The position numbers and the translations under genes were made by a program. From Bacteroidota bacterium (GTDB taxonomy: Bacteria; Bacteroidota; Bacteroidia; NS11-12g; UBA955): 62,574 nucleotides of DNA. The notes beneath the pieces were generated by a model. That model ran no database searches. It saw nothing but the letters and a program-made list of their open reading frames with translations, and was not told the DNA's origin. The stretch lies in the NCBI GenBank assembly GCA_963169345.1, contig CAUJCT010000040.1:1-62574 (forward strand), given 5' to 3'. This document shows positions 26,044 through 35,125 of the stretch, piece after piece; the first letter of the stretch is position 1; each line of letters opens with the position of its first letter.

Positions 26044-27497
26044 TGAATTTGAAGGCGCTCAGATTTAATTATATTGCATTTGCTCTCTGCTCTGTACTTT
26101 TACTTATTCTCAATTTCCAAAGTGTGGGAGTTGAAGGTGGAATGGACTCCTGGCAACATTTTCTGATTTCTAAACTCGCCATTAAACATCCTGAACTTTT
26201 TTTAGATCAATGGAATAAGCCTGTCTTTACTTTGCTCACTACTTTAATCACTCAAGGGGGTATGGGGCCACTTATTCTATTTAATATTTTCTGCGTAACA
26301 GTTGGAGCTCTTTTATTATCATTGGCTTTACACAATAAAGGCTTTAAAAACACCTGGTCTGTTATTCCTTTTGTTGTTTTTATGCCTGAACTGTTCTTGA
26401 ATGTGATATCTGGTTTGACCGAACCGCTTAGTTTATTTCTAGTGGCTTTGTTTATTTGGTTATGGTCGAAAAATCACTTTCGTTCTGCTATTATTCTAGC
26501 GGGATTTTTACCTTTTGTCAGAACTGAAGGTTTTGTTATAGATGGAGCTGTTTTAATATTGGCTGTTTACGATAGAAAATTGAAAACATTGCCTTGGATG
26601 CTTCTTGGAATCGTTTTTATGAATTTCCTGGGTTTTGCTATTACAGGTAAACCTTTATGGATAATTACTGAAAATCCTTATTGGAAACATGAAGTTGCCG
26701 GTACTTTTGATCCAGGTTCAGGAAATCTGTTTCATTTTGTTCATCTGGCAAGACAAATGTTTGGAATTTCATTGCTTGTATTAGGTGGTATTGGAATGCT
26801 GCTGATCATTGTTGACTTGCTTAAAAAACATAAAACAGATGGCTTGTTTGTATTTGCACTTACTGGCTTTGTACTTTATTTTACTGCTCATAGTTTAATT
26901 TATTTCCTTGGAATTTTAGGTTCACATGGTTTAACCCGACCAATGGCATTAATTGCTCCGTTTCTGGGGGTAATGGCTTATTTTACAATTAACAAATTGC
27001 TGATGAATCAAGGACATGTTTTTCGATTGGCCAGCTTTGGGTTGATTGCTTTAGTAGTTGTTTTTAATGCTTATAAAGAGACAAAATTTCCCTGGCCATT
27101 CAAATTAAAGGAAGTAGCAATTCCTTTTGATAAAACTCAAACCAATTTTGTTAAAGCAGGTGAGTGGCTCAAGCAACGTCAGCTTATGGATCGGGTTATA
27201 GTACATCAGTCGCCTTATTTTAATTGTATTTTTAATAAAGATCCTTACGATGTGAAATCGAGTTACTATACCTGGTCGATAGATCAGAAAAATGATTGGA
27301 GCAACGATTTAACTATTGTAATTTGGGATGGTTTCTCAGCAAAACGTGAAGGAAATCTGCCCCTGGAATGGTTGCAAAGCAATCCCAGATTTAAAGAGAT
27401 TTGTTTTATAGAAGGATTCGAGAAACCAAAAGATGACCCTAACAGATACGATATCAGGATTTTTGAAAAGGTGCCACTTTGGTTACAAACCAAATAA
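26043..27497 (+). CDS. Polytopic membrane protein, GT-C glycosyltransferase-like
   Basis: This 484-residue protein has roughly ten hydrophobic segments through about residue 360 followed by a soluble C-terminal domain. The N-terminal loop GVEGGMDSWQHFLISKLAIKHP and the following QWNKPVFTLL resemble the first periplasmic loop of polyprenol-phosphate-dependent GT-C transferases, in which an acidic residue near TM1 is catalytic; here Asp38 is a candidate. The soluble tail (QSPYFNCIFNKDP; NDLTIVIWDGFSAKREGNLP) is like that of other GT39/DUF-type proteins. The assignment is tentative. The gene overlaps the convergent aminotransferase gene by 15 bases. Confidence 0.6.
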   Translation: MNLKALRFNYIAFALCSVLLLILNFQSVGVEGGMDSWQHFLISKLAIKHPELFLDQWNKPVFTLLTTLITQGGMGPLILFNIFCVTVGALLLSLALHNKGFKNTWSVIPFVVFMPELFLNVISGLTEPLSLFLVALFIWLWSKNHFRSAIILAGFLPFVRTEGFVIDGAVLILAVYDRKLKTLPWMLLGIVFMNFLGFAITGKPLWIITENPYWKHEVAGTFDPGSGNLFHFVHLARQMFGISLLVLGGIGMLLIIVDLLKKHKTDGLFVFALTGFVLYFTAHSLIYFLGILGSHGLTRPMALIAPFLGVMAYFTINKLLMNQGHVFRLASFGLIALVVVFNAYKETKFPWPFKLKEVAIPFDKTQTNFVKAGEWLKQRQLMDRVIVHQSPYFNCIFNKDPYDVKSSYYTWSIDQKNDWSNDLTIVIWDGFSAKREGNLPLEWLQSNPRFKEICFIEGFEKPKDDPNRYDIRIFEKVPLWLQTK

Positions 27498-28307
27498 ATC
27501 AGCATGTATTTTGTAGGTAGTGCTGAAATTGTAATTCTTATCCTTATAACTTTCTACCCAGGTAATACCTCTGCTTGCATTGGAAATAAATACTTCATCG
27601 GCCATTAACAATTCTTCTTCACTGACTTCTTGTTCGCGAACAGCATACCCCAAATGTCTGAGTTTTTGAATGATATAATGTCTCATTACACCATCAATGC
27701 AATATTGATTCAATCCTGGTGTAATGATTTCGTCTCCTGAAATTAAGAAAATATTGGCGTTAAATGCTTCTGTAACATAACCTTGTTCATTGAATAGTAC
27801 AACAGAATCAAATCCATGTTCAGTGGCATAAATACCTGCCAAAACATATTGTATCGCAGACAAAGGTTTAAAAAAACTCAAGAAATTGGAAGGTTTCAGA
27901 ATCAATCCATATTCACCTAATTTTAGACCTTTGTCATTAATAGGATAATGGCCGTTTGATTCACTCATCTCGATTATGAAACCGCATTTATTGCGCTCAG
28001 GGGCATAAAAGCCTTCACTTTCTCTGTAAAAAATAATGCGACATCTGGCATTTACCCATCCATTCTTTAAACACAACAATTCTATTTGTTCTTCAAAAAA
28101 AGTTTGAGTCCATTTTTCACTTAAGGGTAAATGGAATAGGGTAGAAGCTCTTTGAATTCTCTGAAAATGTAAATCAAACAACTGAGGTCGCTTTTGGATA
28201 ACCTTTATGCTCTCGAAAAATCCATCCCCATATTTGTAAATACGGCTTCTTGAGCTGAAAATTTTATCATCAGCGTCAGTAAGTACTCCGTTGAAACTGA
28301 TTAACAT
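27483..28307 (-). CDS. Class IV PLP aminotransferase / aminodeoxychorismate lyase-like
   Basis: This 274-residue fold-type IV PLP enzyme shows RSRIYKYGDGFFESIKVIQKRP at the N-terminus, which in pabC and ilvE proteins forms the D/LYGDGxFE active-site edge. The expected lysine region is unusual: the segment AIQYVLAGIYATEHGFDSVVLFNEQGYVTEAFNANIFLI has Q rather than K in the usual S-x-K-x-L-NY position, so the PLP lysine may be absent. The closing EEELLMADEVFISNASRGITWVESY is normal for the family. It may be a 4-amino-4-deoxychorismate lyase or an inactive relative. Confidence 0.75.
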   Translation of the reverse strand: MLISFNGVLTDADDKIFSSRSRIYKYGDGFFESIKVIQKRPQLFDLHFQRIQRASTLFHLPLSEKWTQTFFEEQIELLCLKNGWVNARCRIIFYRESEGFYAPERNKCGFIIEMSESNGHYPINDKGLKLGEYGLILKPSNFLSFFKPLSAIQYVLAGIYATEHGFDSVVLFNEQGYVTEAFNANIFLISGDEIITPGLNQYCIDGVMRHYIIQKLRHLGYAVREQEVSEEELLMADEVFISNASRGITWVESYKDKNYNFSTTYKIHADLFGL

Positions 28308-28328
28308 GGCTGCAATATAAAGATTGTT

Positions 28329-28360
28329 TTTGAGATACTCGTTTGAAAAATTTAAATTTG
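28329..28360 (+). promoter_or_regulatory. Complete Bacteroidota promoter for the giant adhesin
   Basis: TTTG (28329-28332), a 20-base spacer and a perfect TAAATTTG (28353-28360), ending six bases before the ATG at 28367. This is the cleanest promoter in the window. Confidence 0.7.
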
Positions 28361-28366
28361 TAGAGT

Positions 28367-31300
28367 ATGAAAAGATTATTTACCCTCTTATTGGGATTGT
28401 CTTTATCGTTAAATTACACATCTGCTCAGAATTCAAACGATACAGCTAATTATCCTTATTGGATTCAAATGATGCAAGACAGAAATGTCAATTTTTTTCA
28501 AACTCAGAGTGCATTTAATAAGTATTGGCAAAATAGAATCATTGATAAAGGAAGTGGTTGGAAAGCTTTTAAACGCTGGGAATGGTACAACTCTCACATC
28601 GTAGACAGTATGGGGAATTTTCCGCCTTACGAAATGCAATATCAAGACCTCCTGGATAAAATTGAACAGGATAATAAATTCTGGGATATTCAATTTCCCG
28701 GATTAGGCCCTGGTACTGCAGCTTGTAAAACTCAGGGTGATTGGAAACCAATTGGACCAACTTTTATTCCTACCAATAATACCGGTCAAATCAATGGAAT
28801 GGGAAGAGTCAATTCAATTGCCTTACATCCTACAGATTCAAATACAATATATATTGGTTCTGCGGCTGGTGGTATCTGGAAAACTACCAACGGTGGTCAA
28901 ACCTGGTCAGTAAACTCTGATTCTCTTCCTACACTCGGAGTTTCAGCCATTGCAATTGACCCTAATAATCCGTCAATTCTGTACTTTGGTTCAGGTGACA
29001 GAGACAATGGGGATGCAGCTGGTTATGGGGTATTTAAAAGTACCAATTCTGGAGCAAGCTGGTCAATCAGTAATTCTGGTATGGGAAACCGCACAGTTGG
29101 AAAACTTATCATCGACCCAAATAATACAAGTATACTTCTGGCAGCCTGCAATGGTGGTATATACAGATCTACCAACTCTGGCGCATCCTGGACTCAAACG
29201 TTTTCAGGTGGCTTCTTTAAAGATATTGTATTCAAGCCAAATAACAGCAATATCGTTTATGCAACTAAAGATGGTCTTGTTTACAGATCCACCAATAATG
29301 GTCAAACCTGGTCAGCATTAAGTTCAGGCATTCCTACCACTTCTGTTTCTCGAGCTGTTTTAGCCGTCAATTCAATCAACCCGTCTCTATTATACGTTTG
29401 GATAGCCAATGGCAGCGTACACAAAGGATTCTATTTATCTCGCGATAGCGGAAATACCTTCAGGACTCAATCTACTACACCTAATATTCACGATTATTCA
29501 ACTAATGGCAGTGGTACTGGCGGACAAGCCTGGTACAATATGGATATGGTAGTCGACCCGGCTAATCAAGCTATAGTGTATTGCGGAGGAGTCAATGTAT
29601 TCAGATCGGATGATACCGGAAGAACCTGGACCATTGCAGGATATTGGGTCAATCAAATTCATGCCGACCAGCACGAATTAGTTGCAAGTCCATTAACCAA
29701 TCGGATTTTTGCAGGAAATGACGGTGGATTATATGCTTCAAGAAACAGAGGGTCTTCGTGGACACCTCTTAAAAGTGGCTTGGGAATAGCTCAGATTTAT
29801 AAAATGGATGCTGCCAGATTGTCCAGGGATATTTTAATTACTGGTTTTCAGGACAATGGAACAGGGAATTACAACAGTGGCTGGTATACAACTTATGGTG
29901 GTGATGGAATGGATTGTGCCATCGACCAAACCGACCCAAGATACAGTTATGGAGAACTTTATTATGGTTCAGTATTCAGAGTCTTTAATGTCAATGCTCA
30001 AGCCAGTATAGCTTACAACGGCTATATTGCCGCCGGAAGTGATACCATCAATGAAACTGGTGGATGGGTGACACCTCTCACTCTTAGAGAAGGAAATGGC
30101 ACTACAATGTTTATTGGTTATAAAAATATCTGGCGCAGTACCAATATTCGTTCTAATCCGGTTCAATGGAAAAAAATATCCAATAATCTGGGTGGTACCA
30201 ACGGCTCTAATTTCACTGAAATAGAAAGTAATATTGCCAATTCTGATATTTTATACGCTTCGCGCTCTAATGGAACTTTATTCAGAAGCGATAATGTCAA
30301 CGCTACCACTCCAAGCTGGTCGACTTTAACTCAACCTGTAGCTGGGGTTGTCAATGCTATTGAAACTGATCCTAAAAATCAAAACGTAGTCTATATTGGT
30401 ATTGGTACACGTGTTTACAGATCAACCAACAAAGGCAGTTCCTGGACTCAGGTAAATTCAACCTTTTCAAATAATGTTGCAACCATTCTACTGGATACTT
30501 CCAACCCAAAAAAAGGAATCTATGTTGGTACTTATGGTGGCGGTGTCTGGTATACGGATACAACTTTGTCTTCTTGGAGATATTTCACCAAAGGATTGCC
30601 AAATACTGTTAGCATAACGGATTTAAAAATGTACTATGAGCCAACTAAAGATTGTAAATGCAATGTTTTGTACGGCTCAACATACAACCGCGGTACCTGG
30701 TTTACCACAATTTATCACGATGGGACTCTTAAACCGGTTGCAAAACTCAATACATACGATACTGTTATTTGCCGTTCCAATACGCTGAGCTTTAAAGACA
30801 AATCTTGTTATAATCCGACCAGATTCAAATGGGAATTTTCTCCTTCAGTTTCTTTTGTAAATGGTTCAGATTCTTCTACTCAGGAACCCTCAATAAGCTT
30901 CGCATCAGCAGGTAAATACGCATTTAAATTCATGGCTGAAAACTGCATAGGAATCGATACTTTAATTGGCTATGTGATATCAGGAGATACAGTGAAATCG
31001 GCTTGTATACCATCAACCACCAATAGTGTCTCTGGACTCGGCATATTCTATGTAGAACTGGCAGGCATGAGCAGGACTTCTTCAGGTCGAAATCCCGAAG
31101 GTGCTTATATTAATCTCGCATGTTCTAAAGTGGTTAAACTTAAACGAGGTAAAAAATATATACTGAAAGTAACAACAGGTTCTACATACTCCGAACAGGT
31201 AAAAGCTTTTATAGATTTCAACGATAATGGTAGTTTAGGTGATGCCGGTGAACTTGTTTATCAACCCGCTGCGAACATTGGTAATCACTCTGATACGATT

Positions 31301-34300
31301 ACGATTCCCAGCAATGCCACTGCTGGTAAAATTCTGCGACTTAGAATTAAATCTGATTACATTTCTGTTGGTACCAATCCTTGTTCTAACCTCAGTTATG
31401 GTCAAACAGAAGATTATGGTATTTACATAGAAACAGATCCGGTAACGCCTAAATTTGTTAGAAGTCTATCTTCCATCTGTCAGGGAAATAAAGTTGTTTT
31501 TACCGACTCTACAATTGGAAATGGAGTTAATTATTCATGGAATTTTGGACCAGGAGCAACACCTTCCACTGCTTCTACTAAAGGTCCTCATACCGTTAAA
31601 TACACCACTTCCGGTTATAAAAAAGTAACGCTTACAGTGGATGGTATTTCATACTCTAAGGATAGTTCTGTTCTTGTCAATGCCGCTCCTGACTTATCTG
31701 TTTCATTTACCAAAGGTGATAGCTCCATCTGCAGATTGAAGTCTTTTACACTTAAAGCCAACGATGCCAACAATGCCAATGCAAATTATCAGTGGTATCT
31801 TAATAATACAGTTAAAACAGATTCAACATTTGCAAGTTATAGAATCAATTCATCTGCATTTTCAGATAGTGGAAGATACACTGTTATTGCTACTGCCGGT
31901 TCATGTAAAGATACAGCATATCAATATGTGAGGGTAAGAACTTTGCCTGTAAGTAATTTTTCTATCAATGACAGTACTCAATGTAAAACAGGTAACCAGT
32001 TTGTTTTCACAAATTCATCAACAATAAATAGCGGTACCTATTCAAACAGATGGTTTTATGGTAACTCTGTAACTGATACAGGTTATTCTAAATCCTATAC
32101 CTATAGTGCTTTTGGAACTTTCAATGTTAAGTTGCGTTCAACATCTAATTATGGATGTATGGACTCAATTATCAGAAAAGTCTATGTATACGAAAATGCT
32201 GTACCGGCTTTTACAATCAATAATACAACGCAATGTTTCAAACAAAATAACTTTACATTTACCAATACTTCTTCATTAAGTTCCGGAACATTTTCAAGTA
32301 ATTGGTCGTTTGGTGATGGAAGTTTCAGCACAACAACAAATCCTTCCTCCAAACATTACAACAATTTTGTTTCTTCTTATAAAGTGAAGTTAATTGTAAA
32401 CACCTCTGACAATTGCAAGGATAGTGTTGAGCAAACTATTAATCTGCAAGCATCTCCGTCGCCGGGTTTTACCGTTAACGACAGTGACCAGTGTTTGAAA
32501 GGAAATGGATTCGCATTTATTGGAACTGGCAGTATATCAGCAGGTACTTTTACATCTTCATGGAAGTTTGGAGATGCTGGTGTAGCTTCTGTTACTTCAC
32601 CTACACATACCTATGCAAACGCCGGAAACTTTATTGTCAGCCAAACATTAATTAGTAATCTTGGTTGTCGGGATACGATTTCAAAATTGGTTAAAGTATT
32701 TGAAATGCCTAAAGTTAACTTTACAATCAACGACAGTACTCAATGTCTAAAGGCCAATAGTATTTCTTTGAATGAAACAGGAAGTATCAATAGTGGTACT
32801 TATACAAGATTATGGTTGTTTGGAGATGGTAATACATCTGTGACTAAATCACCGGTGATTAAATATTCTAAAGATTCCAGTTACGTCGTTACTCTAAAAT
32901 TAATCAGTAATAATGCCTGTCGCGATAGTTTAAGCAAACCTGTCATTATTTATCCTCAGACTATTCCATCTTTTAATATCAATAATGCTTCACAATGTTT
33001 CAATAATCATGCATTTGTTTTTTCTAATACTTCGAAAATTAAATCGGGCTCATATAATTCATCATGGAATTTTGGCGATTTAACAAGCTCAACTGCTCAA
33101 AACCCGCCATCTAAAACGTATTCTGCTTACGCCGATTCTTTATTAATAACGCTTTCAACCAACTCTAATCAGAATTGTAAAGATACAACTGCTAAATGGA
33201 TAAAATTACTCTCAAGTCCAATTGCCCAGTTTACAACTTCTGACTCAGCATTGTGCTTGAATCAAAATTTATTCAGCTTTACAAACAATACGACAACTAA
33301 CAAAGGAGCCTATTCTTCGCAATGGTATTTTGGAGATAATACCCAGTCAGCATTGAAAGATGCTTCACATAAATATGTTATGGAAGGCAATTATCTTGTA
33401 AAACTGGTTGCCACTTCATCGGCTATTTGCAAAGACAGTATCAGCAAACTCATTCGTGTCTGGTCAAGTCCTGTAGCCAAATTAACCGTCAACGATTCTG
33501 CTCAGTGTTTAAAAAGCAATCTGTTCGCATTCTCAGATTTAAGTCAAATAAATTCAGGTAATACAACTGGTCAAATAGATTTCGGAGATGGCAATCTGGT
33601 GTCTATGCCTGCAGCTCCTCATGCCTATCTAAATAAAGGTGTTTTCAAGGTAAGTCTGCTTGTAAACAGTGATAAAAACTGTAAAGATACAGTAAGTTTA
33701 AATGTTCATATACTTGAATCTCCAGTAGCCGGTTTCATGGTAAATGATTCCGTTCAATGTTTAAATGAAAATAAATATATTTTCACTAATAATTCTATTT
33801 CAACTTTGCCATTGAGCTACAAATGGGCAATGGATAATATCACTTTATCGGATACTTCATCTTCTGGTCAACACAGTTTCTCAACTGATGGTAACCATTT
33901 TATCAGACTCATCGTTTCAAATAACGCTTCATGTTCTGATACTATGATTAAAACAATTCAGGTCGATGCCAGTCCGGCGTTTGCCTTACAGGGCGATTCA
34001 TCTATTTGCGTCAATGACAAATTGAATTTAAAAGCTGTTCCTTCCACTTATACATACGATTGGAAATTCAGAAATTTAAGTTTGAATAATACCGAACAAT
34101 TAAATGACTCAGCAGATGTTTCAGGTAATTTTAATGTCATTGTTATTGCTAAAGCATCTAATGGTTGTAATGATACCTTATTGTCTGGTGTTCGTTATAA
34201 CGATCTGCCTGAACCAATGATAGGGACATCTAAGATGCTTTCTCCAGATGGTCAATTGCTGGTTATCACTTTCTCAGATAACACTGCTGGTAATATTGTT

Positions 34301-34732
34301 TCCAGAAAATGGAGTTTCTCCGATGGTAATACGGATACTACCAACCAGGTTGAATTAATATTCAATGATTCAATAACTTTAACAACTCGTTTGATAGTTA
34401 CTGATGCAAATGGTTGTAAAGGAGAGGTGACATTAAAAGAGTTCCTTACTTTACCTAATAACTACTTCCTTCCGAATTCAATTTCACCAAATGGAGATAA
34501 ATTGAATGATGAGTTCAAAATTGTAGGTTTTGTTAATTTCAAAACTTATAAGATGAGTGTTTACAACAGATGGGGTGAAATAATGTTCAGTTCTGATGAT
34601 CCTAAGCAAGGCTGGAATGGTTCGTTTATGGGTGAAACTGTACCTAATGGATCGTACATATATATCATTGAATTTGAAGATTCAACTGGTAAAAAAGTGG
34701 AATTGAAAGGCTTTGTTACAGTTATAAGATAA
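28367..34732 (+). CDS. Giant T9SS-exported adhesin: BNR propeller, GEVED, PKD repeats, gliding CTD
   Basis: This 2121-residue surface protein has a signal peptide (MKRLFTLLLGLSLSLNYTSAQ). Residues about 120-800 form sortilin/BNR-like propeller blades with repeated GGIWKTTNGGQTWS and YRSTNSGASW motifs. A GEVED domain lies near 885-1025 (KAFIDFNDNGSLGDAGELVY; YGQTEDYGIYIE). PKD-type domains follow, including eight tandem ~84-residue units. The end is a gliding-motility-associated type B sorting tail: FLPNSISPNGDKLNDEF, MSVYNRWGEIMFSS, WNGSFMGETVPNGSYIYIIE. It should be exported by the type IX system and act in adhesion or gliding, by analogy with SprB-like proteins. Confidence 0.9.
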   Translation: MKRLFTLLLGLSLSLNYTSAQNSNDTANYPYWIQMMQDRNVNFFQTQSAFNKYWQNRIIDKGSGWKAFKRWEWYNSHIVDSMGNFPPYEMQYQDLLDKIEQDNKFWDIQFPGLGPGTAACKTQGDWKPIGPTFIPTNNTGQINGMGRVNSIALHPTDSNTIYIGSAAGGIWKTTNGGQTWSVNSDSLPTLGVSAIAIDPNNPSILYFGSGDRDNGDAAGYGVFKSTNSGASWSISNSGMGNRTVGKLIIDPNNTSILLAACNGGIYRSTNSGASWTQTFSGGFFKDIVFKPNNSNIVYATKDGLVYRSTNNGQTWSALSSGIPTTSVSRAVLAVNSINPSLLYVWIANGSVHKGFYLSRDSGNTFRTQSTTPNIHDYSTNGSGTGGQAWYNMDMVVDPANQAIVYCGGVNVFRSDDTGRTWTIAGYWVNQIHADQHELVASPLTNRIFAGNDGGLYASRNRGSSWTPLKSGLGIAQIYKMDAARLSRDILITGFQDNGTGNYNSGWYTTYGGDGMDCAIDQTDPRYSYGELYYGSVFRVFNVNAQASIAYNGYIAAGSDTINETGGWVTPLTLREGNGTTMFIGYKNIWRSTNIRSNPVQWKKISNNLGGTNGSNFTEIESNIANSDILYASRSNGTLFRSDNVNATTPSWSTLTQPVAGVVNAIETDPKNQNVVYIGIGTRVYRSTNKGSSWTQVNSTFSNNVATILLDTSNPKKGIYVGTYGGGVWYTDTTLSSWRYFTKGLPNTVSITDLKMYYEPTKDCKCNVLYGSTYNRGTWFTTIYHDGTLKPVAKLNTYDTVICRSNTLSFKDKSCYNPTRFKWEFSPSVSFVNGSDSSTQEPSISFASAGKYAFKFMAENCIGIDTLIGYVISGDTVKSACIPSTTNSVSGLGIFYVELAGMSRTSSGRNPEGAYINLACSKVVKLKRGKKYILKVTTGSTYSEQVKAFIDFNDNGSLGDAGELVYQPAANIGNHSDTITIPSNATAGKILRLRIKSDYISVGTNPCSNLSYGQTEDYGIYIETDPVTPKFVRSLSSICQGNKVVFTDSTIGNGVNYSWNFGPGATPSTASTKGPHTVKYTTSGYKKVTLTVDGISYSKDSSVLVNAAPDLSVSFTKGDSSICRLKSFTLKANDANNANANYQWYLNNTVKTDSTFASYRINSSAFSDSGRYTVIATAGSCKDTAYQYVRVRTLPVSNFSINDSTQCKTGNQFVFTNSSTINSGTYSNRWFYGNSVTDTGYSKSYTYSAFGTFNVKLRSTSNYGCMDSIIRKVYVYENAVPAFTINNTTQCFKQNNFTFTNTSSLSSGTFSSNWSFGDGSFSTTTNPSSKHYNNFVSSYKVKLIVNTSDNCKDSVEQTINLQASPSPGFTVNDSDQCLKGNGFAFIGTGSISAGTFTSSWKFGDAGVASVTSPTHTYANAGNFIVSQTLISNLGCRDTISKLVKVFEMPKVNFTINDSTQCLKANSISLNETGSINSGTYTRLWLFGDGNTSVTKSPVIKYSKDSSYVVTLKLISNNACRDSLSKPVIIYPQTIPSFNINNASQCFNNHAFVFSNTSKIKSGSYNSSWNFGDLTSSTAQNPPSKTYSAYADSLLITLSTNSNQNCKDTTAKWIKLLSSPIAQFTTSDSALCLNQNLFSFTNNTTTNKGAYSSQWYFGDNTQSALKDASHKYVMEGNYLVKLVATSSAICKDSISKLIRVWSSPVAKLTVNDSAQCLKSNLFAFSDLSQINSGNTTGQIDFGDGNLVSMPAAPHAYLNKGVFKVSLLVNSDKNCKDTVSLNVHILESPVAGFMVNDSVQCLNENKYIFTNNSISTLPLSYKWAMDNITLSDTSSSGQHSFSTDGNHFIRLIVSNNASCSDTMIKTIQVDASPAFALQGDSSICVNDKLNLKAVPSTYTYDWKFRNLSLNNTEQLNDSADVSGNFNVIVIAKASNGCNDTLLSGVRYNDLPEPMIGTSKMLSPDGQLLVITFSDNTAGNIVSRKWSFSDGNTDTTNQVELIFNDSITLTTRLIVTDANGCKGEVTLKEFLTLPNNYFLPNSISPNGDKLNDEFKIVGFVNFKTYKMSVYNRWGEIMFSSDDPKQGWNGSFMGETVPNGSYIYIIEFEDSTGKKVELKGFVTVIR
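31948..33960 (+). repeat. Eight tandem ~84-residue (about 253 bp) PKD-like repeats within the adhesin
   Basis: Each unit starts with FxINDSTQCLKxN, continues FxFTNxSxINSGTY and WxFGDGN, and ends before CKDSISK. Units begin near 31948, 32203, 32458, 32707, 32966, 33222, 33475 and 33727. Two cysteines per unit (in STQC and in N-C-K/R-D) are conserved and probably form an intradomain disulfide. Divergence at the DNA level means the duplication is old. Confidence 0.85.
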
Positions 34733-34947
34733 TGGATCCAAACGTACTCTTAGAACTGGTCAAAATCCGCATGCCTTATGGTAAATACAAGGATGTTTTA
34801 CTTTGTGATATTCCGGTGCATTACCTTGAATGGATGCACAGCAAAGGATTTCCTAAAGGTAAATTGGGTATGCAACTCTCTACAATTTATGAAATAAAAA
34901 TCAACGGACTTGAATATTTACTGAAGCCGCTGAAGGGAAGGGGATAG
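34732..34947 (+). CDS. Small DUF3820-family protein
   Basis: This 71-residue cytoplasmic protein fits the DUF3820 pattern: MPYGKYKDVLLCDIPVHYLEW followed by FPKGKLG. Similar folds occur as a C-terminal add-on of some exonucleases, but the free-standing function is unknown. Its ATG shares one base with the adhesin stop, so it may be translated from the same transcript, although a functional link is doubtful. The 178 bases that follow hold only the promoter box of the HMG-CoA reductase gene. Confidence 0.8.
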   Translation: MDPNVLLELVKIRMPYGKYKDVLLCDIPVHYLEWMHSKGFPKGKLGMQLSTIYEIKINGLEYLLKPLKGRG

Positions 34948-35057
34948 TTTGAATTGAATGCTCATCTTTATCGTGAAGATATAAGTTGGTTTGTCCCAAC
35001 CGAATTCTTATGCACTTAAAATTTATCTGATTAAGGTAAACAGATACTTAATTTATT

Positions 35058-35065
35058 TATATTTG
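35058..35065 (+). promoter_or_regulatory. Exact TAnnTTTG -7 box upstream of the lipid cluster
   Basis: TATATTTG is a perfect match, 60 bases upstream of the HMG-CoA reductase ATG, leaving a longer leader than at most other genes here. No -33 TTG is seen at standard spacing. If used, it would drive the seven-gene unit 35126-43957. Confidence 0.4.
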
Positions 35066-35125
35066 AAATTCAATCGGTCACTTAAGTTGCCGGTTAAGCC
35101 ATTCATTAAACTAAATTATTAATAC

